A stretch of DNA of 64,000 nt from NCBI RefSeq assembly GCF_000959525.1, contig NZ_CP009831.1, positions 1,302,001-1,366,000 on the forward strand, written 5' to 3'. The notes below the pieces were generated by a model that did not search any database, had not been told where the DNA came from, and saw only the letters and a list, made by a program, of their open reading frames with translations. This stretch comes from Burkholderia multivorans ATCC BAA-247 (GTDB taxonomy: Bacteria > Pseudomonadota > Gammaproteobacteria > Burkholderiales > Burkholderiaceae). The position numbers and the translations under genes were made by a program. Positions 45,245 through 53,682 of this stretch are shown one piece after another (position 1 is the stretch's first letter; the number at the start of each line of letters is the position of its first letter).

Positions 45245-45676
45245 TCAATGGCGACGCGGCAGCGACACGTCCTCGAGCGTGTTGACGAGTTCGTCTCGCG
45301 CCGGGCCGCCGGCGCGCGTCGCGATGTCGCCGAGCGACACGATGCCGACCACGCGGCGGTGCCGGTCGAGCACCGGCATCCGGTGCAGCTGCACGTCGGC
45401 CATGCGCTGCTGCACGTCGCCGACGCCTTCGTCTTCCGTACACCATTGCACGGGCTCGGACGCGACCGCGCGCACCGGCGTGTCGGGCGAGCGGCCGTGC
45501 GCGAGCGCGCGTACCGCGATGTCGCGGTCCGTCACGATCGCGACCAGCTCGCCGTGATCGCAGACGGGCAGCACGCCGATGTCGAACCGCTGCATCAGTT
45601 CGGCCGCGTGGCGAATGGTGTCGGTCGGTGCGACGCACACCACGTCGCGCGACATGATCTCGTTGACGCGATACAT
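45245..45676 (-). CDS. Two-CBS-domain protein
   Basis: 143 residues made of a tandem CBS (Bateman) pair: MSRDVVCVAPTDTIRHAAELMQRFDIGVLPVCDHGELVAIVTDRDIAVRAL and a second copy ending HRRVVGIVSLGDIATRAG. Such stand-alone modules bind adenine nucleotides and are typical of stress and low-oxygen clusters. AAGGAGG precedes ATG 45676; an earlier in-frame ATG at 45739 lacks a site. Confidence 0.9.
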   Translation of the reverse strand: MYRVNEIMSRDVVCVAPTDTIRHAAELMQRFDIGVLPVCDHGELVAIVTDRDIAVRALAHGRSPDTPVRAVASEPVQWCTEDEGVGDVQQRMADVQLHRMPVLDRHRRVVGIVSLGDIATRAGGPARDELVNTLEDVSLPRRH

Positions 45677-45835
45677 GAACGCCTCCTTCGGGTCCGGGCG
45701 GCTGAACGGGCAAACGAGCACGGTGCGTGCCGGCTGCATGCGGCGCGCATGGCACCGCGCCCGTCACGGGACGGAGAAATTTGCCAGCCTGCTTGTACAT
45801 CTTCCACGGCCGGCCGCGCGGCAGCGCGGCGGACC

Positions 45836-45955
45836 TCAGTGGCCGACGCCGGTGATCGCGACGATCGCGAACACCACTGCGCTTTCGATTGCGGCCAGTG
45901 CGGCGACGCCGGCTGCGCCGCTGATTTCATGCCACCTGCGTTCAATGCGTTTCAT
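45836..45955 (-). CDS. 39-residue single-pass membrane peptide
   Basis: Basic start (KRIERRWHE) then one hydrophobic helix (AAGVAALAAIESAVVFAIVAI) and TGVGH. CGGAGC precedes the ATG at a good distance. Short and below usual annotation cut-offs, but the combination of ribosome site, positive-inside charge and one clean membrane segment supports a real small protein. Function unknown; its neighbours are stress genes. Confidence 0.6.
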   Translation of the reverse strand: MKRIERRWHEISGAAGVAALAAIESAVVFAIVAITGVGH

Positions 45956-46017
45956 CGATCTGCTCCGGATTGCCGGCCCGACGACACGCTGCCGCGCATG
46001 CGGGCCGGGTGCCGCCG

Positions 46018-46269
46018 TCAGCCGTGATCGCGGGGCGGGGACGGGACATCCGGCGTGCGACGCGCGCGTTCGCCGGACGGTTTCGCGGGGTCGACGCGCG
46101 TGCCGCCGCCGACGGCGGGCGGATCGCTGGCCGGAAACGTCTCCTCGAGTCCCTCGTCGATGCGTTCTTCCGTCTTGTCGTCGGACGGCTTGCGCGACGC
46201 GGCGAGAGCGCGGAGCGGGCCGGCGGCCGGTGACACGGCGTCGCGGCTGCCGGTGGCGTGAACGGTCAT
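46018..46269 (-). CDS. Small acidic protein with EETFPASDPP motif
   Basis: 83 residues, hydrophilic and probably disordered. The KTEERIDEGLEETFPASDPPAV segment is a recurrent motif of small proteins in Proteobacteria of unknown function. AAAGGAGG before ATG 46269 is very strong. Leftward in the stress cluster. Confidence 0.8.
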   Translation of the reverse strand: MTVHATGSRDAVSPAAGPLRALAASRKPSDDKTEERIDEGLEETFPASDPPAVGGGTRVDPAKPSGERARRTPDVPSPPRDHG

Positions 46270-46409
46270 GGTCGAACCTCCTTTTCGTGACGAAAGCCGC
46301 AACGGGCGTGCCTGCGCGCCGGCGACGGCATGGCCCTTGCGGGCCGCTGCGGCCGGCAGCGCGCGGGCGTAATGCGCGCCGCGGCCGGCGTGGACGAGAG
46401 GACAACGCG

Positions 46410-46709
46410 ATGAATGCACCCACGGAAAGAATACGTTACGAGGCCAACGTCTGCGGCGGCGATTTCAGCCACGTGCGCGAACGCTTCGCGACCTGGAAGC
46501 GCGAATCGCTGATCTACCGGCCCGAGCGCCGGATGTTCGACGGCAAGGACGAAGTCCGCCAGCTCGACGACACGATCTACGACGGCCCCGAGAGCGCGCA
46601 GCGCGCACTCGCTGCATGCTGCCGGCCGTCGGACCGCTACGCGCTCGCCGTGCAGCTCGCGGCGGAAGGGCGCACCATGTGGCTCGTGATGGCGGCATAC
46701 GCCGACTGA
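46410..46709 (+). CDS. Small hypothetical protein
   Basis: 99 residues, soluble, mixed alpha/beta, with two cysteines in ACCRPSD. I do not recognise the family. GAGAGGAC precedes ATG 46410. It is divergent from the EETFPASDPP gene with 140 bases between the two starts, so they may share a control region. Confidence 0.65.
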   Translation: MNAPTERIRYEANVCGGDFSHVRERFATWKRESLIYRPERRMFDGKDEVRQLDDTIYDGPESAQRALAACCRPSDRYALAVQLAAEGRTMWLVMAAYAD

Positions 46710-46814
46710 GCGGCTGGATGCGCGGCCCGGCAAACACGGGCAGCCGCGTCCGGGCACGCTGCTTGCGTAAGTCGCCGCGCCATTGACACGCGCGAGCCGT
46801 CGCGCAGGAGAGTC

Positions 46815-47279
46815 ATGAAGACGCCATCCATGCTGCACCGTCCCGAACCGACGCCCGACGACTACCCGGAGCCCCCGACGCCCGGACACGACGATCCGGT
46901 CGATCCGCCCGTTCCCACGGGCCCGCCGCAGGGCGATCCGCCGTCGCAGCCGCCGCCGATGCGGATGCCGGGCGGAGGCGGTGCGCCGCAGCCGGCCGCG
47001 CGATCGCTGAAAGGAGGACCCTCATGGACATTCACGTGCAATCGCCCGACAAGCGCGCGATCGCCCAGGTGCTGGGCCGCTATTTCGAATCGCGCTCGCT
47101 GCGTTATCAGATCGAGGAACTACCGGGCGGCGTGCTGCACATCGGTTTTCATGCGAGCGGACGGCCGGCTGCGGTCACCGTCTCGTTCGACGATGCCGCG
47201 TACGACGCCTTCACGCATTGGGATGCCAGTCAGAAGCAGCTCGCGCTCGGCCGTCTCGGCGACAGCTTTTCGCAGATGA
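46815..47279 (+). CDS. Proline-rich ORF overlapping the next gene (possibly ends early in vivo)
   Basis: AGGAGAG stands before ATG 46815 and the first 65 residues are strikingly Pro-rich and acidic (EPTPDDYPEPPTPGHDDP and further PPxP repeats), unlike a chance frame. The frame then runs 256 bases into the next gene in another frame, where it becomes Arg/Ser-rich shadow sequence. Either the real protein has this odd tail, or a frameshift or sequencing error hides a stop near 47020. Treat the first 65-70 residues as the credible part. Confidence 0.4.
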   Translation: MKTPSMLHRPEPTPDDYPEPPTPGHDDPVDPPVPTGPPQGDPPSQPPPMRMPGGGGAPQPAARSLKGGPSWTFTCNRPTSARSPRCWAAISNRARCVIRSRNYRAACCTSVFMRADGRLRSPSRSTMPRTTPSRIGMPVRSSSRSAVSATAFRR

Positions 47280-47335
47280 TGGCGCAGCGCAACCCCGCCG
47301 CGCCCGGCGCCGACTATCACGTCGAGCGCTTCTGA
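47024..47335 (+). CDS. Small hypothetical protein
   Basis: 103 residues, soluble: DIHVQSPDKRAIAQVLGRYFESRSLRYQIEELPGGVLHIGFHASG and a helical C-terminus. AAAGGAGG before ATG 47024 is among the strongest ribosome sites here. Family not recognised. It overlaps the tail of the proline-rich frame. Last gene of the small-protein cluster. Confidence 0.75.
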   Translation: MDIHVQSPDKRAIAQVLGRYFESRSLRYQIEELPGGVLHIGFHASGRPAAVTVSFDDAAYDAFTHWDASQKQLALGRLGDSFSQMMAQRNPAAPGADYHVERF

Positions 47336-47524
47336 GTACCGCGCGCCGCATGGACGCAAGGCAAGGTGCCCGCACTCGACGGGCGCTTTGCGGCCGTGCG
47401 CCGCGCGGGTAGGATGTTCGTTAATTCAGCGGACGCTACGTTCGCATGGCTGCTGCCCGCAGGCAGCGGCCGGCGCACGCTGCGTCCTTCATCAGGCATT
47501 CCTTTGCGAACCGACGGAGACTTC

Positions 47525-48403
47525 ATGGCCCCTGTGCGCCCGTTGCTGTCACCCGGCTCACGCCGATTCGTGTTTGGCCTGTCCGCCTGCGCGGCGCTCG
47601 CGATCGCGGGCGCACGCGACGCGTCGGCCCAGACGCCTTCGCCGCTCGGCGAGTGGCAATACTCGGCGGGCGTCCCGCTTCAGAAACTGTACGAGCCGAC
47701 CATGCCGACGTGGCAGGTCAGTGTCGGCGCCGCGATGACGCTGCAGCCGCGCTATGCGGGCTCCGACCGCTATCACGTGATGGGCGGCCCGAACCTCGAC
47801 GTGCGCTATCGCGACCTGTTCTTCCTGTCGACGGGCGAGGGGCTCGGCGCGAACGTGCTGCGCGGCCCGAACTGGCGCGTGAGCCTGTCGGTCGGATACG
47901 ACCTCGGGCGTCGTTCGGCCGACGATCTCGGGCATCTGAACGGGCTCGACAACATCAACGCGGCCCCCGTGATGAAGCTGTCGGCCGACTACGTGGTGTC
48001 GAAGGACTTCCCGCTCGTGCTGCGCGCGGACGTGCGACGCAGCATCGGCGGCTCGAACGGCTGGGTCGGCGACTTCTCCGCGTACATGCCGATGCCCGGC
48101 AGCAACGAACACTTCTTCTGGTTCGCCGGGCCGACCGTCTCGTTCGCCGACTCGCGCTACATGAACAGCTGGTTCGGCGTGAACCAGGGCGCGTCCGCGC
48201 GTTCGGGGCTGCCGGTGTATTCGTCGCGCGCCGGAATCAAGTCGGTCGGCGCCGGCGTGACGATGGTCTGGTTCGTGAACAAGCACTGGTTCGTGACGAT
48301 GGACGGTGCGATCGAGCAGCTGGTCGGCCGTGCGGCCCGCAGCCCGATCACGCAGCAATCGACGAACGGCGTGTTCGACATGTCGGTCAACTACCGCTTC
48401 TAG
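47525..48403 (+). CDS. MipA/OmpV-family outer-membrane protein
   Basis: 292 residues: signal peptide ending DASAQ, then alternating amphipathic strands and a terminal Phe (SVNYRF), as expected of an outer-membrane beta-barrel. The PTWQVSVGAAMTLQPRYAGSDRYHVMGGP region is typical of MipA/OmpV proteins, some of which scaffold murein synthases and hydrolases. ACGGAGAC precedes ATG 47525. Transcribed alone; ends 57 bases before the SOS promoter. Confidence 0.87.
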   Translation: MAPVRPLLSPGSRRFVFGLSACAALAIAGARDASAQTPSPLGEWQYSAGVPLQKLYEPTMPTWQVSVGAAMTLQPRYAGSDRYHVMGGPNLDVRYRDLFFLSTGEGLGANVLRGPNWRVSLSVGYDLGRRSADDLGHLNGLDNINAAPVMKLSADYVVSKDFPLVLRADVRRSIGGSNGWVGDFSAYMPMPGSNEHFFWFAGPTVSFADSRYMNSWFGVNQGASARSGLPVYSSRAGIKSVGAGVTMVWFVNKHWFVTMDGAIEQLVGRAARSPITQQSTNGVFDMSVNYRF

Positions 48404-48447
48404 CCGCGCCGGTGGGTCCGCGCGTGCGGCGCGGCCGTCACATTTGC

Positions 48448-48475
48448 TATGATTCGGACCTGTACAAACGTACAG
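48448..48475 (+). promoter_or_regulatory. SOS box and extended -10 promoter of the FAN1-helicase operon
   Basis: CTGTACAAACGTACAG (48460-48475) is a perfect LexA-type palindrome (CTGT-N8-ACAG). TGC-TATGAT at 48445-48453 is an extended -10, putting the start of transcription inside or at the edge of the palindrome, so bound LexA would block initiation. The operon start codon follows 12 bases after the box. Confidence 0.75.
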
Positions 48476-48487
48476 TGATCGAACCCC

Positions 48488-50191
48488 GTGACGCCATCCT
48501 CGCCGCAGCCGCCGGCCTTTTACTACCTGACGAACTTCGAACGCGCGCTCGCCTGGCTCGGCGAGCGCTACGACGACCTGCTCGACGCGGCCGAGCACGC
48601 GTTTCTTCGGCATTTCGCGACGCTGCCGCGGGCGTCGCGCGCGTTGCTCGTGCGGATGCTGATGCGCAACGGGGCCGATTTCCGCGCGAGCAAGCTGGTC
48701 TACGACGAGATCGGCTGCCCGCTCGATGCCGCGGCGCCGCTCGTCGAATGCGGGTGGGTCGATCCGGCGCCGGCACTGACGCTCGACACGCTGTTCGCGC
48801 TGTCGACGAAGGCCGAACTGCTGCAGACGTTTCCGTCGCTCGCCGCGCATGCGGCCGAACGCAAGGCGGACTGGCTCGAGCGCTTGCGGCCCGCACACGA
48901 TATCGCGCAGACGCTCGACGCGTGGTGCCCGACGAGCGGCGATCGCGTGCTGCGCGTGACGGTCGGCGCGCTCTGCGACCGGTTGCGGCTGATGTTCTTC
49001 GGCAATCTCCATCAGGACTGGAGCGAGTTCGTGCTCGCCGATCTCGGCGTGTTCCAGTACGAAACCGTACCGTTCGGGCCGTCGTCGCGTGCGTTCCGGC
49101 AACGCGGCGACGTCGACGCGTATCTCGCGCTGCACGCGTGCCGCGAGGCGCTCGACGCATGGCCCGACGATCGCTCGTTCGACGCGCTGCTCGCTGCGAT
49201 CGACGCGATCGACTGCGCGGAGCAGCCGTGGCTCGCGACGCGCCGCGCGAAGCTGCTGTTCGCGCTCGGGCAGACCTGCGAACGCCGCGCGGACTGGGAC
49301 GGCGCGCTCGACGCCTATGCCCGCAGCGCGTGGCCCGGCAGCCGACATCGCCGCATTCGCGTGCTCGAACGCGGCGGACGCGACGCCGATGCGTTCGCGC
49401 TCGCGCTCGAGGCACGCGGCGCGTACGAAAGCGACGAGGAGCGTCAGCGCGTCGAACGCATGCTGCCGCGTCTGCAGCGGCGGCTCGGCCGGCCGGTCGA
49501 GCGCGCGGCCGCGGCGCCTGCGGTGCCGCGCGAAACGCTCGTACTCGTGCGGCCCGACGTGCCCGCCAGCGTCGAGTACGTCGTGCGCGATCACCTCGCG
49601 CAGCCTGAAGCACCGGTCCACTACGTCGAAAACACGCTGATCAATTCGCTGTTCGGGCTGCTGTGCTGGGAGCCCGTGTTCGCGGCCGTACCCGGCGCGT
49701 TTTTCCACCCGTTCCAGCGCGGCCCCGCCGATCTCCACGCACCCGATTTCGCCGCGCGCCGCGCCGACGCGTTTGCCGCGTGCTTCGCGCAACTCGAATC
49801 GGGCGCGTATCGCGACACGATCCGCCGCCATTACGCGACGAAAGCGGGATTGCAGTCGCCGTTCGTGTTCTGGGGCGTGCTGACCGACGAACTGCTCGAG
49901 CAGGCGCTCGCGTGTCTGCCGCCCGATCATCTGCGGCTCTGGTTCGTCCGCCTGCTCGCCGACATTCGCGGCAATCGGTCGGGGCTGCCCGATCTCGTGC
50001 GCTTCTGGCCCGACGAGCGCCGCTACGAACTGATCGAAGTGAAAGGCCCGGGCGACCGCCTGCAGGACAACCAGACGCGCTGGCTCGCCTATTGCGTTGC
50101 GCACGGGATGCCGGTGCGCGTCGTCGACGTCGAATGGGCCGACGCGCGCGTCGCGCACGCGGGGGCCGCCGCGATGGAGTGGTCCGCGTGA
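48488..50191 (+). CDS. FAN1-type VRR-NUC structure-specific nuclease
   Basis: 567 residues, matching bacterial FAN1 length (about 560). An N-terminal helical DNA-binding region is followed by a TPR-like middle and a C-terminal VRR-NUC PD-(D/E)XK domain with Asp502 (LPDLVRFW), Glu517 and Lys519 (IEVKGPGD) and a following Gln helix (LQDNQTRW). FAN1 cuts 5' flaps and unhooks interstrand crosslinks. GTG 48488 is the start; no strong ribosome site because the leader is short. Its stop overlaps the helicase start (GTGA). Confidence 0.9.
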   Translation: MTPSSPQPPAFYYLTNFERALAWLGERYDDLLDAAEHAFLRHFATLPRASRALLVRMLMRNGADFRASKLVYDEIGCPLDAAAPLVECGWVDPAPALTLDTLFALSTKAELLQTFPSLAAHAAERKADWLERLRPAHDIAQTLDAWCPTSGDRVLRVTVGALCDRLRLMFFGNLHQDWSEFVLADLGVFQYETVPFGPSSRAFRQRGDVDAYLALHACREALDAWPDDRSFDALLAAIDAIDCAEQPWLATRRAKLLFALGQTCERRADWDGALDAYARSAWPGSRHRRIRVLERGGRDADAFALALEARGAYESDEERQRVERMLPRLQRRLGRPVERAAAAPAVPRETLVLVRPDVPASVEYVVRDHLAQPEAPVHYVENTLINSLFGLLCWEPVFAAVPGAFFHPFQRGPADLHAPDFAARRADAFAACFAQLESGAYRDTIRRHYATKAGLQSPFVFWGVLTDELLEQALACLPPDHLRLWFVRLLADIRGNRSGLPDLVRFWPDERRYELIEVKGPGDRLQDNQTRWLAYCVAHGMPVRVVDVEWADARVAHAGAAAMEWSA

Positions 50192-52488
50192 GCTACGTCG
50201 TCGCGGTGCGGGCGATGTGCGAGTTCACCGCGCGGCGCGGCGATCTCGACCTGCGTTTCACGCCCGCGCCGACCGCGCTCGAAGGCATCGCCGGCCACGG
50301 CGCGGTCACGTCGAAGCGCGGCGCGGGCTACGAAACCGAGATCGCGCTGAGCGGCACGTGGGGCGTGCTGACCGTGCGCGGCCGGGCGGACGGCTACGAT
50401 CCGGTGTCGAACCGGATCGAGGAAATCAAGACCTATCGCGGCAGCCTCGACGCGATGCCCGCGAACCATCGCACGCTGCACTGGGCGCAGGCGAAGGTGT
50501 ACGGGCATCTGATGTGCGCGGCGCGCGGCCTCGCGCAGATCGACGTCGCGCTCGTCTATTTCGACATCGTCTCCGAGCGCGAGACCGTGCTGACCGAAAC
50601 GCTGAGCGCGGACGCGCTCGCTGCGTTTTTCGCCGAGCAATGCGCGTGCTTCGTCGGCTGGGCCGAGCGCGAGACCGCGCATCGCAGCGCGCGCGATGCG
50701 GCGCTGCGTGCGCTCGCGTTTCCGCATGCGCAGTTTCGCAGCGGGCAGCGTGAGCTTGCCGTGGCCGTCTATCGCGCCGCGCGCGACGAACGCTGCCTGA
50801 TCGCGCAAGCGCCGACCGGCATCGGCAAGACGCTCGGCACCGTGTTTCCGCTGCTGAAGGCGTGCGGCGAAGGCGAAATCGACCATGTGTTCTTCCTGAC
50901 CGCGAAAACGCCCGGACGCGCGCTCGCGCTCGAGGCCGCGACGACGCTCGGCGCCGGCACGCCCGCGCTGCCGCTGCGCGTGCTCGAACTGGTCGCACGC
51001 GACAAGGCGTGCGAGCATCCCGACCTCGCGTGCCACGGCGACGCGTGTCCGCTCGCGCGCGGCTTCTACGACCGATTGCCGGCCGCGCGCGACGCGGCGA
51101 TCGACGCGGGGCTGCTCGATCGCGATACGGTGCGCGCGGCCGCGCTCGCGCACGACGTGTGTCCGTACTACCTCGCGCAGGAGCTCGCGCGCTGGTCCGA
51201 CATGGTGATCGGCGACTACAACTACTACTACGACGGCAGCGCGATGTTGTACACGCTCGCGCAGCAGAACCAGTGGCGCGTCGGCGTGCTCGTCGACGAG
51301 GCGCACAACCTGCTCGATCGCGCGCGCAAGATGTACAGCGCGTCGCTCGATCCGTTTGCGTTCGCCGCCGCGCGCGATGCGGCTCCGGCGCCGCTGCGCA
51401 AGGCGTTCGACCGGCTGGCGCGCGCGTGGGGCACGCTCAATCGCGCGCAGACCGCGCGTTATGCCGCGTATCCGCAGATTCCGGGGCCGATCGTGTCGGC
51501 CGTGCAGAATCTCGTCGCCGCGGTCGGCGAGTATCTGGCGGACGCGCCGCGCGCGAACGGCGACGCATTGCTGCGCTTTCATTTCGACGCGATCCAGTTC
51601 GGCGTGCTCGCCGACGCGTTCGACAGTGCGTCGATCTTCGACGCGACGCTGCACGGCGAACCGGTCCCGCGTCAGCCGGCGCTCGACGGCGTCGTGCCGG
51701 CCGGCCGCCGGCGCCGCGTGCAATCGACGCTGTGCGTGCGCAACGTGATCCCCGCCGGCTTCCTCGCACCGCGCTACGACGCCGCGCGTGCGACCGTGCT
51801 GTTCTCGGGCACGCTCAGTCCGTTCCACTTCTATCGCGACACGCTCGGGCTGCCGGCCGATACCGGGTGGCTCGACGTCGACGGGCCGTTCCGCGCGGAG
51901 CAACTGACCGTGCGCGTCGCGAGCCACGTGTCGACACGCTGGCGCGACCGCGACCGGTCGCTCGAGCCGATCGCCGACCTGATCGCCGCGCAGTATGCGG
52001 CGCGTCCCGGCAACTATCTCGGCTTTCTGAGCAGCTTCGACTATCTGCAGCGCGTGGTCGCGCTGATGCAGGCGCGGCATCCGGACGTGCCCGTGTGGGC
52101 GCAGGCGCCCGGCATGGCCGAGAGCGAACGCGACGCGTTTCTGGCGCGCTTCGATGCCGGCGGCCGCGGCGTCGGTTTCGCGGTGCTCGGCGGCGCGTTT
52201 TCGGAAGGCGTGGATCTCGTCGGCGAACGGCTGATCGGCGCGTTCATTGCGACGCTCGGACTGCCGCAGGTCAACGACGTCAACGAGCAGATGCGGCGTG
52301 CGATGGACGCCCGTTTCGGCAACGGCTACGACTACATGTATCTGTATCCGGGGCTGCAGAAGGTCGTGCAGGCGGCAGGGCGCGTGATTCGCACCGAGCA
52401 GGACGAAGGCGTCGTGCATCTGATCGACGACCGCTATCGACGACGCGAGGTGCGCAACCTGCTGCCGCGCTGGTGGCGGATCGGCTGA
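50188..52488 (+). CDS. RecB-like nuclease fused to Rad3/XPD-type DNA helicase
   Basis: 766 residues. The first 180 form a PD-(D/E)XK nuclease of Cas4/RecB type: Asp68, Glu79 and Lys81 (IEEIKTY) and HWAQAKVYGHL with the RecB-family Gln/Tyr. Then a superfamily 2 helicase: Walker A APTGIGKT (Lys about 214), four cysteines 275, 282, 287 and 325 spaced like the XPD/DinG iron-sulfur cluster, DEAH box at 370-373, and C-terminal motifs including QAAGRVIRTEQDEGVV. 5'-3' unwinding and cutting during crosslink or flap repair is inferred. Starts with GTG overlapping the FAN1 stop, so both are made together. Confidence 0.9.
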   Translation: MSYVVAVRAMCEFTARRGDLDLRFTPAPTALEGIAGHGAVTSKRGAGYETEIALSGTWGVLTVRGRADGYDPVSNRIEEIKTYRGSLDAMPANHRTLHWAQAKVYGHLMCAARGLAQIDVALVYFDIVSERETVLTETLSADALAAFFAEQCACFVGWAERETAHRSARDAALRALAFPHAQFRSGQRELAVAVYRAARDERCLIAQAPTGIGKTLGTVFPLLKACGEGEIDHVFFLTAKTPGRALALEAATTLGAGTPALPLRVLELVARDKACEHPDLACHGDACPLARGFYDRLPAARDAAIDAGLLDRDTVRAAALAHDVCPYYLAQELARWSDMVIGDYNYYYDGSAMLYTLAQQNQWRVGVLVDEAHNLLDRARKMYSASLDPFAFAAARDAAPAPLRKAFDRLARAWGTLNRAQTARYAAYPQIPGPIVSAVQNLVAAVGEYLADAPRANGDALLRFHFDAIQFGVLADAFDSASIFDATLHGEPVPRQPALDGVVPAGRRRRVQSTLCVRNVIPAGFLAPRYDAARATVLFSGTLSPFHFYRDTLGLPADTGWLDVDGPFRAEQLTVRVASHVSTRWRDRDRSLEPIADLIAAQYAARPGNYLGFLSSFDYLQRVVALMQARHPDVPVWAQAPGMAESERDAFLARFDAGGRGVGFAVLGGAFSEGVDLVGERLIGAFIATLGLPQVNDVNEQMRRAMDARFGNGYDYMYLYPGLQKVVQAAGRVIRTEQDEGVVHLIDDRYRRREVRNLLPRWWRIG

Positions 52489-52526
52489 CGCGCTCGACGC
52501 GGCAGCATCGCCGCATCGGGCGCGCG

Positions 52527-53297
52527 TTACAGCACGTTCAACATCGCGAGCGCGGTTTCCTGCAGAAACGGCAGCACGCGCCGCACGGCCGCTTCGGTCG
52601 TTTCCGCACCGATCGGCATGTTCGTGCTCAGCGCCGCGACGACTTCGCCGTGACGGTTCTTCAGCGGCACGGCGATCCCGCGCACGCCGACCTGCAACTG
52701 CTGCTCGATCACCGCAAAGCCGGCGTCGCGCGCGCGATCGACCTGTTCGAGTAGACGCGCCTTGTTCGTGATCGTATGCGGCGTGAACGGCGGCAGTTCG
52801 GTGCGGTCGAGCCAGGCGCGCACGGCTTCGCGGTCCGGATGATGGGCGAGCAGCACGACGCCCGGCGACGTCAACGGCGCCGGCACGCGTGCGCCGAGCA
52901 CGAAGCCCGTCGTCATCACGCGCGACACGCCGTTGCGCGCGATGAACACCAGCTCCCATTCGTCGAGCACGCTGACGTAGGCCGATTCGTTCAGCGACGC
53001 GCTCAGTTGCTGCAGATACGGCTGCACGGTGCGCGGCAGCCGCGCGGAATCGAAATACGACCAGCCGACGCGCAGCACGCGCGGCGTCAGACCGTAGAGC
53101 TTGCCGTCGGTATAGACGTAGCCGAGCGATTCGAGCGTCAGCAGATAGCGCCGCGCGGCCGTGCGCGTCAGGCCCGTGCGCGCGGCGGCCTGGGTCGGCG
53201 TCATGCGCGCATGCTGGCTGTCGAACGCTTCGAGGATCGCCAGCCCTTTTTCGAGGCCGGCAATCCAGTCGCGTCGGTCGAGTTCGGGCTTTTTCAT
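52527..53297 (-). CDS. IclR-family transcriptional regulator (PcaR/PobR-like)
   Basis: 256 residues: winged helix (WIAGLEKGLAILEAFDSQHARMTPTQAAARTGLTRTAARRYLLTLESLGYV) and IclR effector domain ending LPFLQETALAMLNVL. Similar in layout to PcaR/PcaU/PobR, which control aromatic acid catabolism. ATG 53297. It converges on the helicase and is divergent from parDE. The nearest aromatic gene, 4-hydroxyphenylpyruvate dioxygenase with its transporter, is 4 kb away, and a 10-mer is shared by the two promoter regions. Confidence 0.9.
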   Translation of the reverse strand: MKKPELDRRDWIAGLEKGLAILEAFDSQHARMTPTQAAARTGLTRTAARRYLLTLESLGYVYTDGKLYGLTPRVLRVGWSYFDSARLPRTVQPYLQQLSASLNESAYVSVLDEWELVFIARNGVSRVMTTGFVLGARVPAPLTSPGVVLLAHHPDREAVRAWLDRTELPPFTPHTITNKARLLEQVDRARDAGFAVIEQQLQVGVRGIAVPLKNRHGEVVAALSTNMPIGAETTEAAVRRVLPFLQETALAMLNVL

Positions 53298-53387
53298 CGT
53301 CGGAAGGCGGTGAGGGGGTGCGCGGTGATCGCGCGGAATTGGGCGATTATCGCGCAGATTTGGCGCAGGATGCGAACCGGTCGGTGG

Positions 53388-53404
53388 ATACCAAAAATTG
53401 GTAT
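53388..53404. promoter_or_regulatory. parDE operator, palindrome ATACCAA-AAA-TTGGTAT
   Basis: Perfect 7-bp arms with 3-base spacer, overlapping a TATATC -10 candidate and 33 bases before the antitoxin start. ParD-type ribbon-helix-helix proteins repress their own operon through such palindromes. Confidence 0.65.
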
Positions 53405-53436
53405 ATCATGGAACGGTGATGACGAGGAGGTATGTG

Positions 53437-53682
53437 ATGGCACGAAATACATCGATCTCGCTGGGCGATCATCTGACCGAATTTGTCGACATGCAGGTCG
53501 CGTCCGGCCGCTACGGCTCGGCTAGCGATGTCGTGCGCGCGGGCCTGCGCCTGCTCGAGACACAGGAAACCGAGCTGCGGGCGCTGCAGGAAGCGTTGAA
53601 GGCGGGCGAGGCATCGGGCACACCGGCTCCGTTCGACAGCCAGGCGTTCCTGGCCCGGATGCGGGCCAAGCATGCCGGTTAA
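53437..53682 (+). CDS. parD: ParD-family antitoxin
   Basis: 81 residues: ribbon-helix-helix start (ARNTSISLGDHLTEFVDMQVASGRYGSASDVVRAGLRLLE) typical of the ParD/CC2985 group and a disordered toxin-binding tail. GAGGAGG six bases before ATG 53437 sets the start; the earlier in-frame codons lack this. It overlaps the toxin by 11 bases. Should neutralise ParE and repress the operon via the palindrome upstream. Confidence 0.9.
   Translation: MARNTSISLGDHLTEFVDMQVASGRYGSASDVVRAGLRLLETQETELRALQEALKAGEASGTPAPFDSQAFLARMRAKHAG

Noticed and set aside
50089-52959. 956-codon minus-strand frame opposite the helicase
   Set aside because: Same antisense effect; sequence is low-complexity Arg/Ala/His and the sense frame has full helicase motifs.
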